Counted from the first letter of the stretch, positions 18,794 to 27,779 are shown. The stretch is DNA of 47,611 nt from Actinomycetota bacterium (GCA_020161015.1 JAIUOT010000021.1:1-47611); one strand, 5' to 3'. The notes: generated from the sequence alone by a model not told the origin. Translations and numbers: made by a program.

Positions 18794-19729
18794 TCACAGG
18801 GGGGCGAAGTAACCGAGGACCTCGTCGCGCGGCACGTCCTCGACGCGCGCGTGCGACCAGCGCGGCGACCGGTCACGGTCGACGAGCTGGGCGCGGACGC
18901 CCTCGGCGAAGTCCGGCCCGGTCGAGAGGCGGACGGCGAGCGCGAGCTCCTGCGGCAGGAGGTCGGGCAGCGCGGTGATCGTCGCGGCCCTGCGGAGTGC
19001 CTCGAGGCTGACCGCCACCGACAGCGGGCTGCGCCGGCGCAGCTCCGCGGCGGCCGCCCGCGCCTCGGCCGACGGGTGCTCCTCGAGCCGGGTCAGGATC
19101 ACCGCCGGGTCGTTCCCGGCGTAGCACTCGTCGATCCACTCCCCCGCCAGCCCGGGGTCGGGGGCCGGCAACGGGCCAGAGGCCTCGTCGGCGAGCCCGA
19201 GGCGGAGCGCGTCCGCGGCGTTCACCGACGCCCCGGTCAGCGCGAGGTGCGTGCCCACCTCGCCGGGCATCCGGGCCAGCAGCGGGGTCATGAACACGTC
19301 GGGGAAGAGCCCGATCTGCGTCTCCGGCATCGCGAGCCGGCTGGTCGCGTCCACGACACGGTGCGAGCCGTGCGCGCTCAGTCCGAGCCCGCCGCCCATC
19401 GTGATGCCGGTCATGACCGCCCGGTACGGCTTGCGGAAGCCGGCGATCTTCAGGTCGACGCCGTACTCGGCGTCGAAGAACTCCCGCACGCCGCTGCCCG
19501 CCAGCGCGCGCTCGCGCAGCGCCCGGACGTCCGCGCCCGCGCACAGCCCGCGGTCCCCCGCGCCGGTCAGCTCGACGGAGGCCACCGCGTCGTCGCCGGC
19601 GAGCTCGTCGAGCACCCGGTCCAGGGTGTGCATCATCGGCACCGTGAGGGCGTTGATCTGGCGGGGGCGGTTCAGGCGGACGTGCGCGACGCCGTCCACC
19701 ACGTCCACGAGCAGTTCCTGGTCGCTCAC
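18794..19729 (-). CDS. 3-hydroxyisobutyryl-CoA hydrolase-like enoyl-CoA hydratase family protein
   Basis: A 311-residue crotonase-fold protein. GITMGGGLGLSAHGSHRVV and LAMPETQIGLFPDV are signatures of the HIBYL-CoA hydrolase branch (valine degradation) rather than ordinary enoyl-CoA hydratase. It is somewhat shorter than the usual 340-380 residues. GTG 19729 overlaps the upstream mannosyltransferase stop as GTGA. No other valine-degradation gene is nearby, so the substrate is inferred from motifs only. Confidence 0.85.
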   Translation of the reverse strand: MSDQELLVDVVDGVAHVRLNRPRQINALTVPMMHTLDRVLDELAGDDAVASVELTGAGDRGLCAGADVRALRERALAGSGVREFFDAEYGVDLKIAGFRKPYRAVMTGITMGGGLGLSAHGSHRVVDATSRLAMPETQIGLFPDVFMTPLLARMPGEVGTHLALTGASVNAADALRLGLADEASGPLPAPDPGLAGEWIDECYAGNDPAVILTRLEEHPSAEARAAAAELRRRSPLSVAVSLEALRRAATITALPDLLPQELALAVRLSTGPDFAEGVRAQLVDRDRSPRWSHARVEDVPRDEVLGYFAPL

Positions 19730-21288
19730 GGGTTCTGGGCCCCTCCCCCGGCGGACGCCAGGTGCAGCTTGCGGTCCTGCCCGTGGCGGTACAGCAGGAC
19801 GAGGATCAGCGCGAGGCCGGCGAAGCCGAGGGCGAAGGCGTCGTTGCGCCAGGCGAGGTTGCCGGCACCATAGGCCAGCAGCACCGTGGTCAGCGTGACC
19901 GCCGTGCCCGTGATGCGCTCGGTCGGCTTGGTCAGGGGCAGCAGCAGGCCGCCCCAGGTGAGGTACCAGCTGTTGAGGGCGATGCCGCCGAAGGCGAACA
20001 GCAGGTAGGCCCAGCTGAGGAAGGTGACCGGCCGCCGCCGGCCGACGGTGAGGGCGAGCCAGCCGATGCCGACCACCGTGAGCAGCAGCCCGAGGTAGCG
20101 CAGCACGTCCATGGCCACCTGGCCCGCCGCGGGCTGGCCGAGGAACTCCAGCAGGTACTTCAGGCCCGCCCCGACGAGGGTGAACGGGGCGAGGGTCACC
20201 ACCTTGCCCGGGACGTCGGCCGCCGACACCCAGCCGAAGCCCAGCCCTGTGGCCAGGGAGATGGCCACGAAGGTGGCGACCGCCACGCCGAGGGAGAGGC
20301 TCAGCCGCCAGAGCGCGCGCGAGGTGTCCCGCCAGCGGAACGTCCGCCAGGGGTGACCGATCAGGGCGACCGGGTAGAAGGCGAGGATGGCCGGCTGCTT
20401 GATGCAGGCCGCCACCCCGACCAGCGCCGCCGCCCACCAGAACTTGCCGTTGTACGCCCACCACAGGGCGAGCACGACCAGGCCCATCATCAGGGCGTCG
20501 TTGTGCGCCCCGCCGACGAAGTCGATGATCACCAGCGGGTTCACCGTCGAGAACCAGGCCACCATCTGCACGTCGGCACCCATCCGGTGGCCGAGGCGCG
20601 GAAGGTAGTAGGCGATCAGCGCCACCCCGAGCAGCGCCGGGATGCGCATGGCCATCGCCGAGTAGTACGGGTTGTTGCCGGCAAGGATGACCAGGCCGTG
20701 GAACATCTCCAGGCTGAGCGGCGGGTACATCGCTGTCGTGTAGCGCCACAGCCAGGCGGCCTGGTCGGCGAACGGCCCGGGCAGCACGGAGATCGGGTTG
20801 GTGTAGGGGTTCAGCCCGTTGCGCAGGAGCCAGCCCTCCGCGGCGTAGGCGTACGCGTCGTGGCTGAAGATCGGCGGCGCCAGCAGCAGCGGAAGGCTCC
20901 ACAGCAGGGTGATCGGCCAGTGCTTGACCTCGTGGTAGAGGCTCGGACGCAGCCGGAACCACGCCTCCACGAGCAGGGCGACACCGGCGACGACCAGCGC
21001 CGTCCCGAAGGTCTCTGCCACCGGGTTGTCCAGGCCGAGGGCACGCATCGGGTCCCACCACGGGCTGTTCTGCGGCAGGTAGGCGGGCGTCAGCGAGCCG
21101 ACGAACAACAGCGCGGAGCCCAGCAGCCCGCGGCGGACGGGGCGGTACTCCCAGGCGCGGGCCACGTCGGCCCGCCAGCCGGCCCAGCGCGCGCGCCGCC
21201 GCTCCCGGCGGGCACGGCGATCCCCGCGGCGACTCCCGGGGGCCCCGGGCGACCGGGTCGCCGCCTCTCCCGCCGTTGCTGGTGACAC
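19726..21288 (-). CDS. MptB-like polyprenol-phosphomannose alpha-1,6-mannosyltransferase (GT-C)
   Basis: An integral membrane protein of about 520 residues with roughly twelve or thirteen hydrophobic helices. The motif PPIFSHDAYAYAAEGWLLRNG, with an acidic residue in the first loop, and GLNPYTNP fit the GT-C MptB family that elongates the mannan core of lipomannan-type glycolipids. GGAHNDALMMG and CIKQPAILAFYP are further family-like stretches. The first ~50 residues are basic. The start is uncertain: GTG 21288 is used, and an in-frame ATG at 21393 with GAGG upstream is the alternative. It overlaps the next gene by GTGA. Confidence 0.8.
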   Translation of the reverse strand: MSPATAGEAATRSPGAPGSRRGDRRARRERRRARWAGWRADVARAWEYRPVRRGLLGSALLFVGSLTPAYLPQNSPWWDPMRALGLDNPVAETFGTALVVAGVALLVEAWFRLRPSLYHEVKHWPITLLWSLPLLLAPPIFSHDAYAYAAEGWLLRNGLNPYTNPISVLPGPFADQAAWLWRYTTAMYPPLSLEMFHGLVILAGNNPYYSAMAMRIPALLGVALIAYYLPRLGHRMGADVQMVAWFSTVNPLVIIDFVGGAHNDALMMGLVVLALWWAYNGKFWWAAALVGVAACIKQPAILAFYPVALIGHPWRTFRWRDTSRALWRLSLSLGVAVATFVAISLATGLGFGWVSAADVPGKVVTLAPFTLVGAGLKYLLEFLGQPAAGQVAMDVLRYLGLLLTVVGIGWLALTVGRRRPVTFLSWAYLLFAFGGIALNSWYLTWGGLLLPLTKPTERITGTAVTLTTVLLAYGAGNLAWRNDAFALGFAGLALILVLLYRHGQDRKLHLASAGGGAQNP

Positions 21289-21503
21289 GCCCCGCAGCTT
21301 ACCGAGGGCCGCCCTCCGCGTCCGTCCCGGACGGCGCCGGTCCCGGACCGGAGCACCAGCAGCCCGTGTGCGGGAAGGCGAGGAACCCGGCATCGGTGGG
21401 CCTCGGGCACGAGCGAAGCGCGGACGGCGCGGCCGCAGCTCCTCGCCGATGGCGTCCGTCCACCCCTCGAACGGGCCGTGCACGGATCCGGATGACGCCG
21501 TGT

Positions 21504-21509
21504 TAGGGT
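21504..21509 (+). promoter_or_regulatory. Extended -10 promoter of the sulfur operon
   Basis: TAGGGT preceded by TGT (extended -10, 21501-21509); no clear -35. The expected start, 7-8 bases downstream, coincides with the ATG at 21517, so the first ORF would be leaderless. Confidence 0.55.
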
Positions 21510-21516
21510 CTCGCCC

Positions 21517-21588
21517 ATGGTCGAGCCCGCCTTCGTGGTGTCCGCGCTGGGGAATAACCCCGCCGGTTCGATGTGTTGCGCGTCCTGA
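21517..21588 (+). CDS. Leaderless Cys-containing leader peptide (attenuator uORF)
   Basis: A 23-codon ORF starting at the inferred transcription start and ending GSMCCAS, with tandem TGT-TGC cysteine codons three to four codons before the stop. Leaderless short ORFs with consecutive Cys codons are established cysteine-responsive attenuators of sulfur genes in mycobacteria. This one lies 100 bases before sirA. When Cys-tRNA is scarce a ribosome would stall on the Cys codons and change folding of the following RNA. An internal ATG at 21571 could give only MCCAS. The peptide itself probably has no function after synthesis. Confidence 0.7.
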   Translation: MVEPAFVVSALGNNPAGSMCCAS

Positions 21589-21688
21589 CGCGCCCGTAAC
21601 CCCTTTCGGAACCCCGGGCTGAGCAGCCCGGTGTGGTGACTCCCACCCTGCTGGGCAGAACAGTCCACGACAGCCTCGGTGAGGAACC
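21589..21688 (+). promoter_or_regulatory. Probable attenuator region between leader peptide and sirA
   Basis: Contains the hairpin CCGGGCT-GAGC-AGCCCGG (21614-21631) and the sirA ribosome-binding site GGTGAGGA. GGTTC in the leader ORF (21565-21569) can pair with GAACC at 21609-21613 or with GGAACC over the sirA site (21683-21688). A ribosome stalled at the Cys codons would cover GGTTC and could expose the site. This pairing scheme is inference, not computed. Confidence 0.45.
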
Positions 21689-23365
21689 ATGACCACCAGC
21701 ACCCCCGCCGCCCGGAGCAACGGCCAGTGGGCCGTCGACGGCACCACCCCGCTGAATGCGAATGAGGAATTCAAGGCCGCCGACAACGGGCTGAGCGTCC
21801 GGCAGCGCGTCCTCGACACCTACGCCCGCGAGGGCTTCGACTCCATCCCCGCCGACGACCTGCACGGACGGCTGCGCTGGTGGGGCCTGTACACCCAGCG
21901 ACGCCAGGACATCGACGGGAGCCGCACCGGCACGCTGGGGCCGGACGAGCTGTCGGACCGCTACTTCATGATGCGTGTCCGCCTCGACGGCGGGGCGGTC
22001 ACCACCGGCCAGCTGCGCACCCTCGCCGGCATCTCCACCGACTTCGCGCGGGGCACCGCCGACATCTCCGACCGCCAGAACATCCAGTACCACTGGATCC
22101 GCATCGAGGACGTCCCCGCGATCTGGGAGCGCCTGGAGGCCGCTGGCATGCAGACCACGGAGGCGTGCGGCGACACCCCCCGGGTGATCCTCGGCTCCCC
22201 GGTCGCCGGCATCGCAGCGGACGAGATCGTCGACCCGACGCCGGTGATCGCGGAGATCGTCGAGCGGTTCATCGGCGACCCCGCACTGTCCAACCTCCCG
22301 CGCAAGTTCAAGTCGGCGATCACCGGGCATCCCAGCCTCGACGTCGTGCACGAGATCAACGACATCTCCCTGGTGGGTGTCGTGCACCCGGAACTCGGTG
22401 CCGGCTACGACCTGTGGGTGGGCGGCGGGCTGAGCGTGAGCCCGCGGCTGGCCGAGCGCCTGGGCGCCTTCGTCCCCCCCGCCCAGGCCGCGGAGGTCTG
22501 GCACGGGGTGATCTCGATCTTCCGGGACTACGGGTACCGCCGGCTGCGGAACAAGGCCCGGCTGAAGTTCCTGCTCGCCGACTGGGGCGCCGCGCGGTTC
22601 CGCGAGGTGCTCGAGACCGAGTACCTGGGCTACCGGCTCGCCGACGGCCCGGCCCCCGCGGTGAACGGGGGTCCCGGCGACCACATCGGCGTGCACGCCC
22701 AGAAGGACGGGCGCCGCTACGTGGGCCTCGCCCCGACCGTGGGACGCGTCTCCGGCGACATCCTCTCCGCCCTCGCGGACGCCGCCGAGGCCGCGGGCTC
22801 CGCCCGCGTCCGGTTCACGCCCCACCAGAAGCTGCTCGTGCTGGACGTCGACCCCGACCGGGTCGACGCCCTGCTGGCGGCGGTCGAGCCTCTGGGGCTC
22901 ACCGCCAACCCGAGCCCGTTCCGCCGCTCGACGATGGCCTGCACGGGCATCGAGTACTGCAAGCTGGCGTTCGTCGAGACCAAGCAGACGGCGGCCGACA
23001 CCATCACCGCCCTCGAGCACCGGCTCGCGGACGTGCAGCTCGACCGGCCGATCAGCCTGCACCTCAACGGCTGTCCCAACTCCTGCGCCCGCATCCAGGT
23101 GGCCGACATCGGCCTGAAGGGCCAGCTGATGAAGAGCGCGGACGGCGCGGATGAGTTCGCCTACCAGGTGCACCTCGGGGGCGGCCTGGCGTCGGTCGAC
23201 CGCGAGGACGCCGGCCTGGGACGCACCGTCCGCGGCCTCAAGGTGGCCGCCGCCGACCTGCCGGACTACGTCGAGCGGGTGACGAGGGCCTTCGTCGCCG
23301 GCCGGGAGCCCGGGGAGTCCTTCGCCGCCTGGTCGCACCGGGCCGCAGACGAGGTGCTGCGATGA
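21689..23365 (+). CDS. sirA: Ferredoxin-dependent assimilatory sulfite reductase
   Basis: Six-electron reduction of sulfite to sulfide using reduced ferredoxin, siroheme and one 4Fe-4S cluster. The 558-residue product carries cluster/siroheme ligands C418, C424 (ACTGIEYCK), C462 and C466 (NGCPNSCA). Y68 (WWGLYTQ) and C160 (EACGD) sit where mycobacterial SirA has its Tyr-Cys crosslink, supporting sulfite rather than nitrite reductase. ATG 21689 has GAGGA upstream. It is the first full-length gene of a five-gene overlapping operon under a Cys leader peptide; the stop overlaps cysH as ATGA. Confidence 0.95.
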   Translation: MTTSTPAARSNGQWAVDGTTPLNANEEFKAADNGLSVRQRVLDTYAREGFDSIPADDLHGRLRWWGLYTQRRQDIDGSRTGTLGPDELSDRYFMMRVRLDGGAVTTGQLRTLAGISTDFARGTADISDRQNIQYHWIRIEDVPAIWERLEAAGMQTTEACGDTPRVILGSPVAGIAADEIVDPTPVIAEIVERFIGDPALSNLPRKFKSAITGHPSLDVVHEINDISLVGVVHPELGAGYDLWVGGGLSVSPRLAERLGAFVPPAQAAEVWHGVISIFRDYGYRRLRNKARLKFLLADWGAARFREVLETEYLGYRLADGPAPAVNGGPGDHIGVHAQKDGRRYVGLAPTVGRVSGDILSALADAAEAAGSARVRFTPHQKLLVLDVDPDRVDALLAAVEPLGLTANPSPFRRSTMACTGIEYCKLAFVETKQTAADTITALEHRLADVQLDRPISLHLNGCPNSCARIQVADIGLKGQLMKSADGADEFAYQVHLGGGLASVDREDAGLGRTVRGLKVAAADLPDYVERVTRAFVAGREPGESFAAWSHRAADEVLR

Positions 23366-24090
23366 CGACGCTCACCACCCACGGTCCCGGGCGCACCCGG
23401 ACCCCCGACGAGCTGCGCACCCTCGCGGAGGAGGCCGGGCGCGAGCTGGCCGGCGCCCCGGCCACCGAGGTCGTCGCCTGGGCTGCCCGCACCTTCGGCG
23501 ACGCGCTCGCGGTGGCCTGCTCGATGGCCGGCGACACCGTGCTGCCCCACCTGGTGTCCCAGGTGGCCCCGGGCGTCGACGTGCTCTTCCTCGAGACCGG
23601 CTACCACTTCGCGGAGACGATCGGCACGAGGGACGCGCTCGCCGGCGTGATCGACGCCCGGATCATCGACGTCCTTCCGCTGCAGAGCGTCGCGGAGCAG
23701 GACGCCGAGTACGGGCCGCGGCTGCACGACCGCAACCCGACCCTGTGCTGCCAATTGCGCAAGGTCGACCCGATCAACGCCGAACTGGCCGGGTACGAGG
23801 CGTGGGTGACCGGGATCCGTCGGGAGGACAACGCCCTGCGCGCCAACGCGGGAGTGGTGGAGTGGGACGCCGCCCACCAGATGGTGAAGGTGAACCCCCT
23901 GGCGGCCTGGACCTTCGACGAGCTGCTCGAGTACGCCGGAACCCACCAGGTGCCGGTGAACCTCCTGCTCACCGACGGCTACCCGTCCATCGGCTGCGCG
24001 CCCTGCACCCGCCGGGTCGAGCCCGGCGAGGACCCGAGGGCCGGCCGCTGGGCCGGCCTGGCCAAGACCGAGTGCGGGCTGCACCTGTGA
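23362..24090 (+). CDS. cysH: Adenylyl-sulfate (APS) reductase, 4Fe-4S type
   Basis: Reduces activated sulfate to sulfite with thioredoxin. The 242-residue product has the CC..CxxC cluster cysteines C129, C130, C212 and C215 that mark APS reductases over the cluster-free PAPS enzymes. Catalytic C238 lies in ECGLH at the C-terminus. It supplies the substrate of SirA. It overlaps sirA by ATGA and the next gene by GTGA, consistent with tight co-translation. No sulfate-activating cysDN/sat genes lie in the window. Confidence 0.95.
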   Translation: MTTLTTHGPGRTRTPDELRTLAEEAGRELAGAPATEVVAWAARTFGDALAVACSMAGDTVLPHLVSQVAPGVDVLFLETGYHFAETIGTRDALAGVIDARIIDVLPLQSVAEQDAEYGPRLHDRNPTLCCQLRKVDPINAELAGYEAWVTGIRREDNALRANAGVVEWDAAHQMVKVNPLAAWTFDELLEYAGTHQVPVNLLLTDGYPSIGCAPCTRRVEPGEDPRAGRWAGLAKTECGLHL

Positions 24091-24815
24091 GCCGCCAGGA
24101 CGGGCCGGACCTGGTCCTCGCCCTGCACGGCACCCGCAGCGAAGCCGGCCAGCGGGTCGCCGGCGCGCTGGTGGCCGCGGTCGCGTCCCGGATCCCGGGA
24201 GTGCGCGTGCACCTCGGCTGGGCCGACGTGCTGACCCCGACGCTGACCGACGTGCTCGCCCGCCTCGGCGACGCGGTGGTCGTGCCGTGCTTCCTCACCG
24301 CCGGCTACCACGTGACCAGCGACCTGCCGGCAGCGGTGGAGGCCGCGGGGGGCCGTGCGTTGCTCGCTCCGCTGATCGGACCCGGCCTGCTCGCCGCGGT
24401 GGCGGACCGGGTGCGCGAGGCCGGCGGCGGCGACGCGGTCGTGCTCGCCGCAGCCGGCTCGCGCCGGGCCCGGTCGGTGGCTGAGGTCGGGCGGGCCGCC
24501 GGTGCACTCGCGCTGCTGCTCGGCGTGCCGGTCGTCCCCGCGTTCGTCACCTCCGCCCGCCCCGGCGTCGGCGAGGCCGTCGCGACCCTGCGGGCGGACG
24601 GGCACCGGCGCGTGGTGGTCGCGTCCTACCTGCTCGCGCCGGGCGTCTTCGCCGACCGCCTGCACGAGGCGGGCGCCGACGCGGTGTCGGCGCCCATCGG
24701 CGTCCACCCCCTCGTGGTGGAAGCCGCGATCAGCGCCTACTCTTGCGTGGTTGCTGAGGAACACGACACGGCCGCCGCGCTGGCGACGGCACCAGGAGTT
24801 GAACGCATCGCATGA
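24087..24815 (+). CDS. CbiX-like sirohydrochlorin chelatase
   Basis: A 242-residue protein with two CbiX half-domains. LVLALHGTRSEAGQRVAGAL begins the first, and PCFLTAGYHVTSDLP holds the metal-chelatase histidine. The second half retains a related but weaker pattern (VVVASYLLAPGVFADRL). Beside a siroheme enzyme the likely reaction is iron insertion into sirohydrochlorin. No uroporphyrinogen methyltransferase is adjacent. The GTG start (24087) overlaps the cysH stop, and the stop overlaps korA as ATGA. Confidence 0.88.
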   Translation: MSRQDGPDLVLALHGTRSEAGQRVAGALVAAVASRIPGVRVHLGWADVLTPTLTDVLARLGDAVVVPCFLTAGYHVTSDLPAAVEAAGGRALLAPLIGPGLLAAVADRVREAGGGDAVVLAAAGSRRARSVAEVGRAAGALALLLGVPVVPAFVTSARPGVGEAVATLRADGHRRVVVASYLLAPGVFADRLHEAGADAVSAPIGVHPLVVEAAISAYSCVVAEEHDTAAALATAPGVERIA

Positions 24816-26665
24816 CCACCGTGACCACCGTCGACCATGTCGTGATCCGCTTCGCCGGGGACTCCGGCGACGGCATGCAGCTGACCGGCGACCGCTTCAC
24901 CCACGACACCGCCGCGGCCGGCAACGACTTCTCGACCCTGCCCAATTTCCCGGCGGAGATCCGCGCGCCGCAGGGCACCGTCGCGGGGGTGTCGAGCTTC
25001 CAGCTGCACTTCGCCGACTTCGACATCCGCACCCCCGGCGACCGGCCCGACGTGCTGGTCGCGATGAACCCCGCCGCGCTCAAGGCCAACCTGGGCGACC
25101 TGCCCCGGGGTGGGCTGATCATCGCCGACACCGCCGATTTCACCCCCCGCAACCTCGCGAAGGTCGGTTACGCCTCCGATCCGCTCACCGACGGGAGCCT
25201 CGCCGACTACCAGGTGCACGCCCTGGACCTGTCCGGCCAGGCCACCGCCGCGGTCGCGAGCCTGGGCCTGGGGCGCAAGGACGCCGCGCGCACCAAGAAC
25301 ATGTACGCCCTCGGGCTGCTCGACTGGCTGTACCACCGCCCGGTGGAGGGCACGATCTCCTTCCTGGAGAAGAAGTTCGCCACGGCGCCGCAGGTACGCG
25401 ACGCCAACATCGCCGCACTGAAGGCCGGCTACGCCTTCGGCGAAACGACCGAGGTGTTCGCGAACCGCTACAAGGTGGCGCCCGCGCCGGCCCCGGCCGG
25501 CACCTACCGCCAGGTGTCCGGCAACCGTGCGCTCGCCTACGGCCTGATGGCCGGTGCGGCGAAGGCGGGGCTCCAGCTGTTCCTCGGCGCCTACCCGATC
25601 ACGCCCGCGTCCGACGTGCTGCACCACCTCGCCGCGGCCAAGGACGCCGGTGTGCTCACCTTCCAGGCCGAGGACGAGATCGCCGCCGTCGGCGCGGCCC
25701 TGGGCGCGTCCTTCGCCGGCCAGCTGGGCGTGACGGCGACCTCCGGTCCGGGCCTGGCCCTGAAGATGGAGACGATCGGGCTGGCGGTGATGCTCGAGCT
25801 GCCGCTGGTGATCTGCGACATCCAGCGGGCCGGGCCGGCGACCGGCATGCCCACCAAGACCGAGCAGGCCGACCTGACCCAGGCGCTGTTCGGACGCCAC
25901 GGCGAGGCGCCGCTGCCGGTCATCGCCGCCCAGTCGCCCGGCGACTGCTTCGCGGCGGCCTACGAGGCGGTGAAGATCGCGATCGACTACCGCACCCCGG
26001 TGATCCTGCTCTCCGACGGCTACCTCGCCAACGGCGCCGAGCCGTGGCCGGTGCCCGACCTCGCGGCCCTGCCGCCGATCGACCCGGCGTTCGCGACCGG
26101 GCCGAACCGCCCCGACGGCGGGTTCTGGCCCTACCTGCGCGACGACAAGCTGGCCCGCGCCTGGGCCGTGCCCGGCACCCCGGGCCTGGAGCACCGGATC
26201 GGCGGGATCGAGAAGGCGGACGGCACCGGTGCGGTGTCCTACGACCCGGCGAACCACGAGTTCATGGTGAACCTGCGCAAGCAGAAGGTCGACAACATCC
26301 AGGCCGTCGTGCCGCCGGTGGAGGTCGACGACCCCAGTGGTCGCGCCAGGGTCCTCGTGCTCGGCTGGGGCTCGACCTACGGGCCGATCTCCGCCGCCGC
26401 GCGCCGCGTCCGCACCGCCGGACGCCGGGTCGCCACCGCCCACCTTCGGCACCTCAACCCGCTGCCGGCGAACCTGGGCGAGGTGCTGCGTGCCTACGAC
26501 CGCGTGATCGTGCCGGAGATGAACCTGGGCCAGCTGGCCATGGTGCTGCGCTCCACCTACCTGGTGGACGTCCAGAGCTACAGCCGGGTGCGGGGACTGC
26601 CGATCTCGCTGTCGGAGCTGGCGGCAGACCTGGTCGCCCTGATCGACGAGGAGGACGCGGAATGA
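24812..26665 (+). CDS. korA: 2-oxoglutarate:ferredoxin oxidoreductase, fused gamma-alpha subunit
   Basis: With KorB, oxidatively decarboxylates 2-oxoglutarate to succinyl-CoA while reducing ferredoxin. The 617-residue product has an N-terminal gamma domain (about 1-190; IRFAGDSGDGMQLTGDRF) and an alpha/pyrimidine-binding domain from about 215 (LAYGLMAGAAKAGLQLFLGAYPITPASD). QRAGPATGMPTKTEQADL is also conserved. The fused form is usual in actinobacteria. Unusually, it overlaps a sulfur-assimilation gene (ATGA with the chelatase) instead of standing alone with korB. Confidence 0.95.
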   Translation: MTTVTTVDHVVIRFAGDSGDGMQLTGDRFTHDTAAAGNDFSTLPNFPAEIRAPQGTVAGVSSFQLHFADFDIRTPGDRPDVLVAMNPAALKANLGDLPRGGLIIADTADFTPRNLAKVGYASDPLTDGSLADYQVHALDLSGQATAAVASLGLGRKDAARTKNMYALGLLDWLYHRPVEGTISFLEKKFATAPQVRDANIAALKAGYAFGETTEVFANRYKVAPAPAPAGTYRQVSGNRALAYGLMAGAAKAGLQLFLGAYPITPASDVLHHLAAAKDAGVLTFQAEDEIAAVGAALGASFAGQLGVTATSGPGLALKMETIGLAVMLELPLVICDIQRAGPATGMPTKTEQADLTQALFGRHGEAPLPVIAAQSPGDCFAAAYEAVKIAIDYRTPVILLSDGYLANGAEPWPVPDLAALPPIDPAFATGPNRPDGGFWPYLRDDKLARAWAVPGTPGLEHRIGGIEKADGTGAVSYDPANHEFMVNLRKQKVDNIQAVVPPVEVDDPSGRARVLVLGWGSTYGPISAAARRVRTAGRRVATAHLRHLNPLPANLGEVLRAYDRVIVPEMNLGQLAMVLRSTYLVDVQSYSRVRGLPISLSELAADLVALIDEEDAE

Positions 26666-27714
26666 CCGCCACCACACCGGCCGGCACCGGCCTGGCCGGA
26701 GTGCCGCTGAGCGTCACCCCGCTCAGCCGCAAGGACTTCACCTCCGACCAGGAGGTGCGCTGGTGCCCCGGGTGCGGCGACTACGCCGTCCTGGCCACCT
26801 TCCAGGGCCTGATGCCGACGCTCGGCATCCGCAGGGAGAACACCGTCATCGTCTCCGGGATCGGCTGCTCCTCGCGGTTCCCGTACTACGTCGACAGCTA
26901 CGGCATGCACTCGATCCACGGCCGTGCACCGGCGATCGCCACCGGCGTGGCCATGACGCGCCCGGACCTGGCCGTCTGGGTGGTCACCGGTGACGGGGAC
27001 GCGCTCAGCATCGGCGGCAACCACCTGATCCACGCGCTGCGCCGGAACGTGAACATCACGATCATGCTGTTCAACAACCGCATCTACGGCCTGACCAAGG
27101 GCCAGTACTCGCCCACGTCCGAGCAGGGCAAGGTGACGAAGTCGACCCCGGCCGGCTCCGTGGACCGCCCGTTCAACCCGCTGTCGCTCGCGCTGGGCGC
27201 GGAGGCGACCTTCGTCGCGCGGACGGTGGACTCGCACCGGGCGCACCTCACCGAGGTGCTCACCGCAGCGATCAGCCACCGCGGCGCCTCGATCGTCGAG
27301 ATCTACCAGAACTGCCCGATCTTCAACGACGGCGCCTTCGACGCCCTCAAGGGCGCGGACGGCGGGTTGATCCCGCTGCGCCACGGTGAGCCCATCACGT
27401 TCGGACCGGACGGCTCCCGCGGCGTCGTCCGCGGCCCGGACGGCACGCTGCGCATCGCCGACGTCGCCGAGGTGGGCCTGGGGAACGTCCTGGTGCACGA
27501 CGCGCACGCCGACGACCCGGGGACGGCGTTCGCCCTGTCGCGACTCACCGACACCGAGGCACTGCACACGTCACCGATCGGCATCCTGCGCGACGTGGAG
27601 CGCCCGACCTACGACGACCTGGCCAGGGCACAGCTCACCGTGCACGAGGATCCGGAGGAGCGGCTGGCCGGCCTCCAGGCGATGATCACCGGCGGCGACA
27701 CCTGGACCGTCTAG
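26662..27714 (+). CDS. korB: 2-oxoglutarate:ferredoxin oxidoreductase, beta subunit
   Basis: The 350-residue TPP- and 4Fe-4S-carrying subunit. WCPGCGDY gives C35 and C38, GIGCSSRFPYY gives C69, and a fourth Cys lies in QNCPIFND. The TPP motif runs from GDGDALSIGGNH (110-121) to the NN of MLFNN (138-139). Start ATG 26662 overlaps the korA stop (ATGA). It is the last gene of the operon. The remaining 65 bases to the next gene contain no obvious terminator. Confidence 0.95.
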   Translation: MTATTPAGTGLAGVPLSVTPLSRKDFTSDQEVRWCPGCGDYAVLATFQGLMPTLGIRRENTVIVSGIGCSSRFPYYVDSYGMHSIHGRAPAIATGVAMTRPDLAVWVVTGDGDALSIGGNHLIHALRRNVNITIMLFNNRIYGLTKGQYSPTSEQGKVTKSTPAGSVDRPFNPLSLALGAEATFVARTVDSHRAHLTEVLTAAISHRGASIVEIYQNCPIFNDGAFDALKGADGGLIPLRHGEPITFGPDGSRGVVRGPDGTLRIADVAEVGLGNVLVHDAHADDPGTAFALSRLTDTEALHTSPIGILRDVERPTYDDLARAQLTVHEDPEERLAGLQAMITGGDTWTV

Positions 27715-27767
27715 GGGCCGCTGTCCGCGTCCACACCGAACCGAGCGACCCGGCGAGCAGTACCGGC

Positions 27768-27773
27768 TAGCCT
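27768..27773 (+). promoter_or_regulatory. -10 box for leaderless M13 peptidase gene
   Basis: TAGCCT followed by six bases and then GTG 27780, with a weak -35 GCGACC (27745-27750) 17 bases upstream. No Shine-Dalgarno precedes the GTG, so translation is probably leaderless. Confidence 0.5.
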
Positions 27774-27779
27774 TTCGGG

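Noticed and set aside
21689-23365. Nitrite reductase (NirA) instead of sulfite reductase
   Set aside because: Adjacent cysH and chelatase, a Cys leader peptide, and Y68/C160 at the crosslink positions favour sulfite reduction.
24502-27714. Single 1,070-codon open frame covering the chelatase end, korA and korB
   Set aside because: Only its last 350 codons (korB) are real; earlier parts are out of frame with clear chelatase and KorA sequences.
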